Source: Saprospiraceae bacterium (GTDB lineage Bacteria > Bacteroidota > Bacteroidia > Chitinophagales > Saprospiraceae). Taken from it: 64,000 bases of DNA. Every line of letters starts with the position of its first letter. Positions within the stretch are counted from its first letter, which is position 1. The notes under the pieces were generated by a model, which saw only the letters and a list, made by a program, of their open reading frames with translations, made no database searches and was not told the DNA's origin. Below, one piece after another: positions 19,026 through 27,056 of this stretch. The stretch lies in assembly GCA_022844565.1 (NCBI GenBank), contig JALHLK010000001.1, positions 435,073 through 499,072 of the forward strand, in the 5' to 3' direction. The translations under genes were made by a program, and so were the position numbers.

Positions 19026-19736
19026 TTAAATAAATTCCGTGATTTGAGAGGCAATTCTTCTCAATCCTACTGTTGATTTCATAACCTTATTTTTCTTCAT
19101 AAAAGGTTTAAGGAGTTTAAGTTGTTTGATTTTCATAAACCTATCGTATATTTCTTTATTTTCTTTAAACTCCTCTTTTACTTCTTCTACAGGGGTTTTG
19201 TCTTTTGGATCAAAAAGCATGGCAGTGCATAGGCAGTTTTTTCTCTCTTTCATCATCAGAATATCATAGTTGACACAACTTTTACATCCACCCCAAAACT
19301 TTTCATCTGGTGTCAACTCACTATAGGTCACAGGTTCATAGCCTAAATCACTATTGATTTTCATCACGGCTAAGCCTGTAGTTAAGCCAAATATTTTTGC
19401 ATTTGGATACATTTCTCTCGAAAGCTTAAAAATATTTTCTTTAATAGACTTTGCAACCCCTGACTTTCTAAAAGGAGGTGAAACGATTAATCCACTATTA
19501 GCGACATAATCTCCATCCCATGTTTCGATATAACAAAATCCTACCCAAGTGCCATCTTCAGTATGAGCTATGATGGCCTTACCTTCAGACATCTTTTGCT
19601 TGATATATTCTGGAGATCTTTTCGCAATGCCCGTTCCTCTTGCTTTAGCTGAAGACTCCATTTCATCAACGATGATTTGTGCATAATAATGGTGGTTTTC
19701 GTTGGCTTTAAGTATTTTTATATTTTCTTGATTCAT
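19026..19736 (-). CDS. GNAT-family acyltransferase with cysteine cluster, candidate acyl-glutamate synthase
   Basis: The 236-residue protein carries a GNAT fold: WVGFCYIETW, then the acyl-CoA loop GLIVSPPFRKSGVAKSI (about 82-98). The unusual C-terminal part has four cysteines, C151, C154, C168 and C170 (CxxC-x13-CxC), which could bind a metal. It is the first gene of the arginine operon. No other gene for the first committed step (acylation of glutamate) is present, and no argJ. It is therefore the best candidate for making N-acyl-glutamate, possibly N-succinyl-glutamate given Val90 of ArgF'. That assignment is inference; the GNAT fold itself is clear. Confidence 0.85.
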   Translation of the reverse strand: MNQENIKILKANENHHYYAQIIVDEMESSAKARGTGIAKRSPEYIKQKMSEGKAIIAHTEDGTWVGFCYIETWDGDYVANSGLIVSPPFRKSGVAKSIKENIFKLSREMYPNAKIFGLTTGLAVMKINSDLGYEPVTYSELTPDEKFWGGCKSCVNYDILMMKERKNCLCTAMLFDPKDKTPVEEVKEEFKENKEIYDRFMKIKQLKLLKPFMKKNKVMKSTVGLRRIASQITEFI

Positions 19737-19886
19737 TTAAGTTTTTGCTCGATTAAAATTTTTATTAATAAAAAAATTGAAATACTACCTGAAAGCAGTA
19801 AGTGCCATCAATCTAAAATTGATAAACAAAAATGTAATTGATTAAAATCGCCTATGCCTTATTATCAAAGGTAGTGCCAAAATTGA

Positions 19887-19902
19887 TGTGTTGGGCAACA
19901 CA
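19887..19902. promoter_or_regulatory. Perfect dyad upstream of the arginine operon
   Basis: TGTGTTG-GG-CAACACA is a perfect 7-bp inverted repeat with a 2-bp centre, about 150 bp upstream of the GNAT start. The short spacer suits a dimeric regulator site better than an RNA hairpin. It does not look like the AT-rich ARG box known for ArgR. The binding protein is unknown. Confidence 0.4.
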
Positions 19903-20070
19903 GAAAAAACCCCACGCATAGCGATACCTACTCTTGTAAGTTGCGATGCGAATGAAAATGTGAGATTTTTGTTCATTTATTCTTTAAAATAGTTGAAAAC
20001 TTGGACAAAGCTAAAACTTAATCTAGTATTTTTTAGTTCTACAGTATTATTATTTAAGAAAATTTTAATT

Positions 20071-20102
20071 TTTGGATAAAATTAACAAAGTTTGGAATTT
20101 TG
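20071..20102 (+). promoter_or_regulatory. Bacteroidota-type promoter of the lycopene cyclase gene
   Basis: TTTG at 20071-20074 is followed after 20 bp by GAATTTTG at 20095-20102. This matches the Bacteroidota -33/-7 consensus (TTTG, 19-21 bp, TAnnTTTG) with one mismatch. It predicts transcription starting near 20109, which argues against translation starting at the TTG at 20100. Confidence 0.4.
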
Positions 20103-20153
20103 TTACTTAATTCCATTTATTCCTTTCATTTTTACATTGAAATTATAGCTCGG

Positions 20154-21317
20154 TTGGAATTAAGAGAAGAAAATTCATTTGACATTATCATCGCAGGTGG
20201 TGGTGCAGCAGGCCTCAGCTTAGCATTTCGACTCGCTAATAGTGAATTTGCGAATCTGAAAATTGCCATTGTAGATCCAGAAATTAAACAAGGTATAGAC
20301 CATACTTGGTGCTCATGGATTGCAGAGGATAGTATTTTCGACGATTGTGCGACTAATTTCTTTTCAAAAATTAAATTCGTGGGAGAGGGTATTAATCAAG
20401 TGTTTGATATAGCACCTTATCGATATCGGATGATTAGTTCAGCAGAATTCTACAGAGTTACAAATGAGGCAATAGACAATTGGAAACACATCACAAGATT
20501 TGTGAATAGAATAAATAAAATCGAGGCTTTAGGCGATAAGGCGGTGGTTGTATTAGATAATGGTACATCTATTTATGGAAAAAATGTTATAAAGAGCTAT
20601 ATCGATGATCCTAAAAAACTCAAAGAAACCAATAAACTGTACATGGATCAACACTTCAAAGGTTGGTTTATAAAGACGGCAGAAGACCGATTCGATACGG
20701 AGGAGTGTACTTTTATGGACTTCAGCATTGACCAAAAAGGGGAAACGAGGTTTATGTATGTACTGCCAATTGATAAGAGGAATGCCTTGGTCGAAGTGGC
20801 TATTTTTTCAAATAAAATCCTCCAACATGAAGAATACGATGGGATAATTGAAGATTATATTGAAAATACACTTAAAATAAATTCATTTGAAATAACGGAG
20901 ACGGAGTATGGCATCATACCAATGACAGCAGGTCCTTTGGAGCTTAACCAATCTAACAACATAACATTAATTGGTACTGCTGGAGGTGGAGTAAAGGCCT
21001 CAACAGGTTTTGCTTTTGAGAGAATTCAAAGGCAATGTGATGCAATAGTTCATTGTATTAGAAATAAAAAGTCTTTAAGCACAGATGTTTTTCCAAGTCG
21101 ATTTACTTATTATGACGCAACTTTATTACATGTTTTATTATCAGGTAAAATGAGTGGTAAAGAGGTTTTTTCTTCTTTATTTCAAAAAAATAAGCCACAG
21201 CAATTACTTAAATTCCTTGATGATAAGACAAATTTCTGGGAAGAATTAGTGATCATGTACTCAACAAACAAAGTTAAGTTTGGTACTTCGTTCTTCAGCG
21301 CTGTAATCAGTAAATAA
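20154..21317 (+). CDS. crtY: Lycopene cyclase family flavoprotein
   Basis: An N-terminal FAD-binding motif (DIIIAGGGAAGLSLAFRL) is followed by DHTWCSWI, the central FMDF segment with FMYVLPIDKRNALVEVAIFS, and near the end GTAGGGVKASTGFAFERIQRQ. All are characteristic of CrtY-type lycopene beta-cyclases. It would cyclise lycopene ends to beta-ionone rings at the membrane. No ATG exists near the N-terminus. The likely start is TTG at 20154 (about 388 residues), just before the first beta strand; a TTG at 20100 is possible but overlaps the predicted promoter. No other carotenoid gene is in the window, so it is separated from the rest of its pathway. Confidence 0.85.
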   Translation: MELREENSFDIIIAGGGAAGLSLAFRLANSEFANLKIAIVDPEIKQGIDHTWCSWIAEDSIFDDCATNFFSKIKFVGEGINQVFDIAPYRYRMISSAEFYRVTNEAIDNWKHITRFVNRINKIEALGDKAVVVLDNGTSIYGKNVIKSYIDDPKKLKETNKLYMDQHFKGWFIKTAEDRFDTEECTFMDFSIDQKGETRFMYVLPIDKRNALVEVAIFSNKILQHEEYDGIIEDYIENTLKINSFEITETEYGIIPMTAGPLELNQSNNITLIGTAGGGVKASTGFAFERIQRQCDAIVHCIRNKKSLSTDVFPSRFTYYDATLLHVLLSGKMSGKEVFSSLFQKNKPQQLLKFLDDKTNFWEELVIMYSTNKVKFGTSFFSAVISK

Positions 21318-21360
21318 TTTAACATTTTACGCTTTCTAGTTATATTTTGCCATAAATTCT

Positions 21361-21368
21361 TAGATTTG
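21361..21368 (+). promoter_or_regulatory. -7 promoter element of the rrf2-cysteine synthase pair
   Basis: TAGATTTG matches the Bacteroidota -7 consensus TAnnTTTG exactly and lies 18 bp before the Rrf2 start codon. That would give a very short leader. No good -33 TTTG is found at the expected spacing, which may mean the promoter is weak or depends on an activator. Confidence 0.4.
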
Positions 21369-21386
21369 CAAGATAGATAGAAAATC

Positions 21387-21836
21387 ATGATATCAAAGAA
21401 ATGCAAATATGCTATTCGAGCATTAATTTATATAACCAACAATCAAGAAGAACTTGGGCTGGTTGATTCTGCTAGAATTGCGGAGTTCGAGAAAATACCA
21501 AAAAAATTTCTTGAATCTATTTTACACGAGCTAAGGAATAACAGGATTTTGCATTCTTCTCGTGGCAAGTTTGGTGGGTATAAGTTATTAAAGCATCCTT
21601 CTGAAATAAAACTTACTGAATTAATAAGAATCATGGATGGGCCTATTGCAATGTTACCGTGTGTTTCGCTTAATTATTATGCCAAATGTGATGAATGCGA
21701 TGAAACTACTTGTGTGATTAAACCCGTTTTTGAAAAAATAAGAGATCTAACATTAGATGTTTTGAATAACCAAAATATTCATAAAATGAGTGAAGAATCA
21801 AAGGCAAAAATAAAATTAGCATCAAATGAATTATAA
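21387..21836 (+). CDS. Rrf2-family transcriptional regulator
   Basis: The 149-residue protein has an N-terminal winged helix (MISKKCKYAIRALIYI ... IPKKFLESILHEL ... SSRGKFGGYKLLKHP) typical of the Rrf2/IscR/CymR family. The sensory region contains C92, C101, C104 and C109. IscR-type members bind an iron-sulfur cluster with three cysteines, so a cluster or thiol sensor is plausible here; CymR-type members lack it. The gene overlaps the next one, a cysteine/cystathionine synthase, by 11 bp. This supports control of cysteine metabolism, perhaps by direct contact with the enzyme as in CymR-CysK. That mechanism is inference. Confidence 0.93.
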   Translation: MISKKCKYAIRALIYITNNQEELGLVDSARIAEFEKIPKKFLESILHELRNNRILHSSRGKFGGYKLLKHPSEIKLTELIRIMDGPIAMLPCVSLNYYAKCDECDETTCVIKPVFEKIRDLTLDVLNNQNIHKMSEESKAKIKLASNEL

Positions 21837-23184
21837 AAATAATATTCTGGAAACTATTGGTAATACCCCAATGGTAAAACTAAATAAGTTAGTAGAAGAT
21901 ATTCCAGCTTTAGTCTTAGCAAAAGTAGAAACATTTAATCCTGGCCATTCAATAAAAGATCGTATGGGATTGAAAATGGTGGAGGACGCAGAAAAAGCTG
22001 GACTGATCAAACCTGGAGGTACCATCATCGAATGTACAAGTGGTAATACTGGAATGGGTATCGCATTGGCATCTGTAATTAAAGGGTACAAATGTATTTT
22101 TACAACCTCAGATAAACAAAGTAAAGAAAAATTAGATCTCCTAAAAGCCATGGGGGCAGAAGTGATCGTTTGTCCTACCAATGTCGAACCTACAGACCCA
22201 CGTTCATACTATTCAGTTGCAGAACGATTATCAAAGGAAATACCCAATTCATTCTGGTGTAACCAATACGATAATTTATCAAATACCCAAGCCCATTATG
22301 AATCTACGGGTCCTGAAATTTGGGAACAGACGGATGGTAAAATTACACATTTAGTTGTAGGTGTTGGTACGGGAGGTACCGTATCTGGTGTTGCAAAATA
22401 TCTGAAAGAACGCAATCCAAATGTCAAAATTTGGGGTATTGACACCTATGGATCTGTTTTTAAAAAATACAAAGAAACTGGGATTTTTGACGAAAAAGAA
22501 ATCTATCCGTACATCACTGAAGGTATTGGAGAAGATATCCTCCCAAAAAATGTAAACTTTGACTTAATAGATCATTTTGAAAAAGTGTCTGATAAAGATG
22601 CAGCAGTGTACGCAAGAAGATTAGCTAGGGAAGAAGGATTATTACTTGGGTATAGCGCAGGTTCGGCAATTGGTGGGCTTTTACAATTAAAAGATCAACT
22701 AACAAAAGATGATGTGGTAGTAGTTATATTTCACGATCACGGTAGCAGATATGTCGGCAAAATATACAATGACGATTGGATGCGCGAAAGAGGATTTTTG
22801 GATGATGAACTCAAAGTTAAAAACATCATCGCAAAGAAAACAACCAAAGATTTTTACTTCGTTGACGCATCTCACACACTTAAGGCGGTCCTAAATCTTA
22901 TGAAGGCAAACGATATCAGTCAATTACCTGTCTTTAAAGGTGAAGACATAGTAGGATCCATCACAGAAAGTAAAGTTTTGGACATAATACTTGCAAATCC
23001 ACTTCAAAATAGCGAAAGAACAGTAGGGGAGTCTATGGATGCTCCTTTTACAATGGTAAATATGGATATGCCACTCAAAGAATTGAATAGGTATATCACG
23101 AAGTCAAGCCAAGCCGTGTTGGTCAAGGATAATGCGGGTGCAATGCATGTGATTACGCAGTATGATATAATACAGGCGTTGTAG
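21826..23184 (+). CDS. PLP-dependent cystathionine beta-synthase/cysteine synthase with CBS pair
   Basis: The protein has 452 residues. The catalytic part (about 1-320) belongs to fold type II PLP enzymes: K44 (HSIKDR) forms the Schiff base, TSGNTG at 71-76 binds substrate and GTGGT at 181-185 binds the PLP phosphate. Two CBS domains follow (about 335-450), which usually sense adenosyl ligands. This is the build of cystathionine beta-synthase, but the N-terminal haem region of the animal enzyme is absent. Sequence alone does not decide between serine+homocysteine and acetylserine+sulfide as substrates. It is translated from an ATG inside the end of the Rrf2 gene. Confidence 0.92.
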   Translation: MNYKNNILETIGNTPMVKLNKLVEDIPALVLAKVETFNPGHSIKDRMGLKMVEDAEKAGLIKPGGTIIECTSGNTGMGIALASVIKGYKCIFTTSDKQSKEKLDLLKAMGAEVIVCPTNVEPTDPRSYYSVAERLSKEIPNSFWCNQYDNLSNTQAHYESTGPEIWEQTDGKITHLVVGVGTGGTVSGVAKYLKERNPNVKIWGIDTYGSVFKKYKETGIFDEKEIYPYITEGIGEDILPKNVNFDLIDHFEKVSDKDAAVYARRLAREEGLLLGYSAGSAIGGLLQLKDQLTKDDVVVVIFHDHGSRYVGKIYNDDWMRERGFLDDELKVKNIIAKKTTKDFYFVDASHTLKAVLNLMKANDISQLPVFKGEDIVGSITESKVLDIILANPLQNSERTVGESMDAPFTMVNMDMPLKELNRYITKSSQAVLVKDNAGAMHVITQYDIIQAL

Positions 23185-23231
23185 GGAGAAGTAGGGAAAT
23201 GGCTAACACAAATCCCAACAATCCTGACTCT

Positions 23232-24590
23232 TTAATATTTAGGCAATTTCCAATTATTATGGTAATTGGCGTTTAAGATTTTATTAGCCTCTTCATCATT
23301 ATTAAAGCTTCCTGTTTCTCTGTTCCAATAAACTTTTCTACCTGTCTTGTAAGCTACATTGCCCATATGCGCATTGATGGCTGCAACAGCACCTGTTTCT
23401 ATTCCACAATTTAGAATTGAAGGGTTATTATCTTTAATGGCAAGTGCAAAGTTTTTAACATGTTCTGCGAGATAGTTTTCATTACTACTCCTTTTTTGAT
23501 CAGGATATTTTTCTACTTTATATTTCAATCTTTTATCAGTGCTATCTCTGTAGGTCTCGGGTATTACTTCCCAGCCGTCTCTGTTTACTACCATAGTACC
23601 ATTGTTACCAATGAATGCGATTCCTTCTGTTCTGCCATATGGGCCAGCATCAATTCCTGTAGCGTGTTCCCACAAGAGATTAAACTTGTCATATTCAAAA
23701 ACTGTTTGTAAGGTATCTGGAGTTTCTGAAGCATCGTCGGGATAGGCTAGTTTGCCACCTGATGCCATGACGGATTTTGGGGCTGTAGCTCCCATGAAGT
23801 ATAAAGCTATATCCAGTTCGTGAACACCCCAGTCTGTCATAAGGCCTCCTGCATAATCCCAAAACCAACGAAAATTAAAATGAAAACGATTAGCGTTAAA
23901 AGGTCGTTTAGGTGCGGGTCCAAGCCACATATTGTAGTCTACTCCTTCAGGTATTGCACTGTCAGCTACTATAGGTACTGGCTTCATCCAACCTTGATAT
24001 GCCCAACATTTTACGAGGCGAATATTACCCAAAACACCAGTCTTTAGGTAGTCGTGTGCAGCGCGGTAGTGACTACCACTTCTTTGCCATTGGCCTATTT
24101 GTATTATTTTTTGATGATATTTTGCTGCTTTCAGCATAACATTTGCTTCCTGTACTGAATTTGCCAGTGGTTTTTCACAATAGACATGTTTTCCAGCATC
24201 TAGTGCATCACAAAGCATAAGGCAATGCCAATGATCAGGGGTGCCAATTACAACGGCATCTATATCTTTAAGCTCCAAGAGTTTTCTATAATCCTTAAAC
24301 AATTGAGGTGTATTACCACTTATTTTTACTACGTCTTTACTTCTTTGGTCAAGTATACTTTGGTCCACATCGCATAAAGCTATACATCTAGACCCTAAAA
24401 CACTATTTAAGATGGTACTCATATTTGACCAACCCATACCTTTGCACCCAATCAAGCCGAAATTAATTGTGTCCGAAGGGGCAGTCTTTAGTCCGGAATT
24501 TCTTGAATATAAAAACTGAGGGAAAATAGATAGACCTCCTAAGATAAGGCCTGAATTTTGCAAAAATGTCCTACGTTTATTACTGTTCAT
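23232..24590 (-). CDS. TAT-exported Gfo/Idh/MocA-family oxidoreductase
   Basis: The 452-residue protein has a twin-arginine signal (K5-R-R-T-F-L-Q) and hydrophobic stretch at the N-terminus. A Rossmann fold follows (INFGLIGCKGMGWSNM), with the conserved EKPLANS motif and GTPDHWH. The C-terminal half is the GFO_IDH_MocA substrate domain, with GGLMTDWGVHELDIALYFMG. TAT export implies it folds with NAD(P) in the cytoplasm and works in the periplasm, as for glycoside-processing oxidoreductases in Bacteroidota. It stands alone, convergent with the cysteine synthase (47 bp). The substrate is probably a sugar or sugar derivative; no closer call is possible. Confidence 0.92.
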   Translation of the reverse strand: MNSNKRRTFLQNSGLILGGLSIFPQFLYSRNSGLKTAPSDTINFGLIGCKGMGWSNMSTILNSVLGSRCIALCDVDQSILDQRSKDVVKISGNTPQLFKDYRKLLELKDIDAVVIGTPDHWHCLMLCDALDAGKHVYCEKPLANSVQEANVMLKAAKYHQKIIQIGQWQRSGSHYRAAHDYLKTGVLGNIRLVKCWAYQGWMKPVPIVADSAIPEGVDYNMWLGPAPKRPFNANRFHFNFRWFWDYAGGLMTDWGVHELDIALYFMGATAPKSVMASGGKLAYPDDASETPDTLQTVFEYDKFNLLWEHATGIDAGPYGRTEGIAFIGNNGTMVVNRDGWEVIPETYRDSTDKRLKYKVEKYPDQKRSSNENYLAEHVKNFALAIKDNNPSILNCGIETGAVAAINAHMGNVAYKTGRKVYWNRETGSFNNDEEANKILNANYHNNWKLPKY

Positions 24591-24806
24591 GACTTATTTA
24601 TTTGATTTGAATTGATTCTTTATCAAAGTTAACATTAATTCATGAGAGAAAATACAAAAGCAATTAAATTTTTATTCTTTGAAATGGACGTTTGCTGTTT
24701 TAAAAGTGTTCAGAAAAGGTATACCAAAAATGAAATGGATTTTTATTTCATTTTTATATTTATTAAAAAAAAACTTTAAGAATATTTGCAGATTAATAAC
24801 CCCCAG

Positions 24807-25802
24807 CTAAAAAAACACTAAATACACCTTAAACCCCTCAATCCGATTATATTCCAATGCCGGTGTTGGTGTTTTTATAATGTTTGCGGCATTAAATAGT
24901 GTTTTTAAAAAAGGGGATTTGATTTTTATTTTACTTAGGTTGATATCAGGAGCTAGGTAAAACTGTCGGTATCTAGGTTGAGTAAAATAGTCAAATACAC
25001 CATTTGGAGTTGTCCATCTATTTCGCAAACCACCAAACATTCCTTGCGCACCTATTCCTGCTGAAATATTCAACCAACTTGGCCATTTGTTCCATCCAAA
25101 AGCATTCGGACTAACTGAAAGCCAATATGTCTGGGTGTTATAGTCCTTGAGTGCTCGCTCTAATAATCCTTTGCCATACAAATCATTAGCTCTTTCTTCC
25201 AAGCTTGTCGTTACCCCATTAACTGTGATAGATTGGTTGCTATATCTCACTGGACGTACCGATTCTTTGATCAAAACCCTTTGTTCTCCCCAAATAAGTT
25301 GTTGCGATATAAATGTCCCTGAACCCGATATATTCGAAACCATATCATAAGCAGAAAAGCCCCAACCCTCACCAAAGCCATCAAAAACTTCTAAGGTGGT
25401 CAAAAATAAGTTTGAAATAACAGAAGAATAAAGGATACTTTTTTTTTCAGAAATGCCTGCCCATTTTGATAACTGAAAATTATAAGCCATTTGAAAATAA
25501 CCAGAAAAGGCGTGCCCAGCCTTATCTATCTGTAACCACTCTCTTTTGTCATTGAAGAAATGAAAAGGCTGTAAATTTTGGTTTTTATACCAGCTTTGAT
25601 ACAATCCATAAGAAAAAGCACCATAAGAAGTTCCCCAAAAGGTTAAAACGGTATTCCTTCGCTGCTTACTGTAGGATTCTGACGGTGTCAATAAGTTAGA
25701 AATTATATTTTTATGTTCATTTGAATCTATAGATGTTTGACCTTGCATTGAAAGTGCAAATAAGAACAACCACAAAAAGGTATAGATTTTCTTTTGGGTC
25801 AT
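24807..25802 (-). CDS. DUF2279-family membrane-associated protein
   Basis: The 331-residue protein has a signal peptide (about 1-21). The DUF2279 hallmark is D93-K-A-G-H97 with FSGYFQMAYNF, followed by hydrophobic helices and a GEGWGFSAYDMVSNISG segment. The C-terminus is beta-rich with aromatic-ended strands that may contact the outer membrane. The family has no established function. Its start overlaps the coaE stop by 4 bp, so it is the last gene of the ftsX-fnr-yigZ-coaE operon. Confidence 0.82.
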   Translation of the reverse strand: MTQKKIYTFLWLFLFALSMQGQTSIDSNEHKNIISNLLTPSESYSKQRRNTVLTFWGTSYGAFSYGLYQSWYKNQNLQPFHFFNDKREWLQIDKAGHAFSGYFQMAYNFQLSKWAGISEKKSILYSSVISNLFLTTLEVFDGFGEGWGFSAYDMVSNISGSGTFISQQLIWGEQRVLIKESVRPVRYSNQSITVNGVTTSLEERANDLYGKGLLERALKDYNTQTYWLSVSPNAFGWNKWPSWLNISAGIGAQGMFGGLRNRWTTPNGVFDYFTQPRYRQFYLAPDINLSKIKIKSPFLKTLFNAANIIKTPTPALEYNRIEGFKVYLVFF

Positions 25803-26395
25803 TTAAGCTTGATCAACATTCTATGGATATTATGGACTTGCCCGATTAATGATTGCTCATCATTATTTTCGATGATAAAATCTGCGTATTTTAACCTTTC
25901 TTGCTCATCCATTTGATTTTTTATTCTTGCTTCCACACCTTCCCGTGGTACTTTATCCCTTTTCATGACTCGCTCAATACGTAATTCAAGAGGCGCTGTA
26001 ACTACAATCAATTTGTCAAGTTCACTATAAGATTTACTTTCTATGAGTAAGGCTGCTTCTTTAATAGCATAAGGATGACCTGCTAATTTCATCTTTTCAA
26101 ACCAAGCTTGACCGTCTTTCGCCACTGCCGGATGTACCAAAGCATTTAATGCCGTCAATTTTGTCTTATCTTTAAAAACTATATTTCCTATGTGTTTTCT
26201 ATTAAGTCTACCGTTTTTAAAATAGGCATCACTTCCCAATAAATCTAAAATATGTCTTTTAAGAATTTTGTTTGAAGTCATCAACTTTTTAGCACGATCG
26301 TCTGCATTGTATACTGGAATTCCAAATGTTTCAAAAATGCTGCATACAGTCGTTTTGCCACTGCCAATACCACCTGTTATACCTACTTTAATCAT
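25799..26395 (-). CDS. coaE: Dephospho-CoA kinase
   Basis: The 198-residue P-loop kinase has GGIGSGKTT at about 8-16 and the YNADDRAKKLM segment typical of CoaE, plus a lid region with RVMKRDKVPREGVEARIKNQ. It phosphorylates dephospho-CoA, the last step of coenzyme A synthesis. The ATG overlaps the stop region of the yigZ gene by one base, and its own stop overlaps the next gene by 4 bp, so translation is coupled. Confidence 0.97.
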   Translation of the reverse strand: MIKVGITGGIGSGKTTVCSIFETFGIPVYNADDRAKKLMTSNKILKRHILDLLGSDAYFKNGRLNRKHIGNIVFKDKTKLTALNALVHPAVAKDGQAWFEKMKLAGHPYAIKEAALLIESKSYSELDKLIVVTAPLELRIERVMKRDKVPREGVEARIKNQMDEQERLKYADFIIENNDEQSLIGQVHNIHRMLIKLK

Positions 26396-27045
26396 TATTG
26401 TAGCTTTTCTATTATTAAGCCTTCAATTACAGTTTCTTCTGATATTCTATCTAATGAAATATTTAAAAGTCGTGACTTTAGTTTTTTTATTAAATCGGAT
26501 GCTATGGATGTCCGTATATGTGCAATTACATTGGGTGTGTGATCAAAGTTTTTTTCTACAATATCAAAATTAAGATGTTTTAATTCATTCATCACATTGC
26601 CCATATTTTCAAATGTAAACGTAAATTTATACGATTCGTGGATATATTTCTCAATAATTTTACAATTACTTAATACGAGATTAGTTGAATCTTTATATGC
26701 TGCGATCAAACCACTAGCTCCCAATTTAGTGCCTCCAAAATATCTGACTACTACCACCAAAACATTGGTTAATCCATGGCTTTTGATCTGTCCCATAATC
26801 GGATTGCCAGCAGTCCCTGAAGGTTCTCCATCATCATTTGCTCGGTATTCTTCACCATTAACACCCAATAAATAGGCATAACAATAGTGATTTGCTTTGG
26901 GATGAGCGTGTTTAAGTGCCTCTAATTTACCTTGTACATCATTTTGATTATAGACGCTGTAAGCAAAAGCTAAAAACTTGCTTGCTTTTTCGCGAAGTTC
27001 CTCAAAATGAGATTCTTCAATTGTATTGTAATTGTCTTTGATCAA
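26395..27045 (-). CDS. yigZ: YigZ/IMPACT-family protein
   Basis: The 216-residue protein carries the family signature N70-D-D-G-E-P-S-G-T-A-G-N-P-I83 and VRYFGGTKLGASGLI. A smaller C-terminal ferredoxin-like domain follows. The family is linked to translation and proline peptidase activity, but its bacterial role is not settled. The frame opens only at 27051 and has no early ATG, so TTG at 27045 is the likely start. It is 11 bp after the reductase gene and one base into coaE. Confidence 0.93.
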   Translation of the reverse strand: MIKDNYNTIEESHFEELREKASKFLAFAYSVYNQNDVQGKLEALKHAHPKANHYCYAYLLGVNGEEYRANDDGEPSGTAGNPIMGQIKSHGLTNVLVVVVRYFGGTKLGASGLIAAYKDSTNLVLSNCKIIEKYIHESYKFTFTFENMGNVMNELKHLNFDIVEKNFDHTPNVIAHIRTSIASDLIKKLKSRLLNISLDRISEETVIEGLIIEKLQ

Positions 27046-27056
27046 TAATGATTATT

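Larger units (their letters stand above)
19737..20153. other. Divergent intergenic region, arginine operon / lycopene cyclase
   Basis: This stretch of about 417 bp separates the divergent GNAT-arg operon and the lycopene cyclase. It holds a perfect 7-bp dyad (19887-19902) and a promoter-like pair (20071-20102), listed separately. The segment 19910-19965 is less AT-rich than its surroundings, with CGCAT and ATGCG able to pair. It may belong to a leader or a small RNA, but I cannot assign one. No coding frame is supported. Confidence 0.35.

Noticed and set aside
19900-19970. tRNA or 6S-like RNA in the arginine/lycopene cyclase spacer
   Set aside because: CGCAT and ATGCG can pair, but no cloverleaf, no TTC-containing T-arm and no long closing stem were found.
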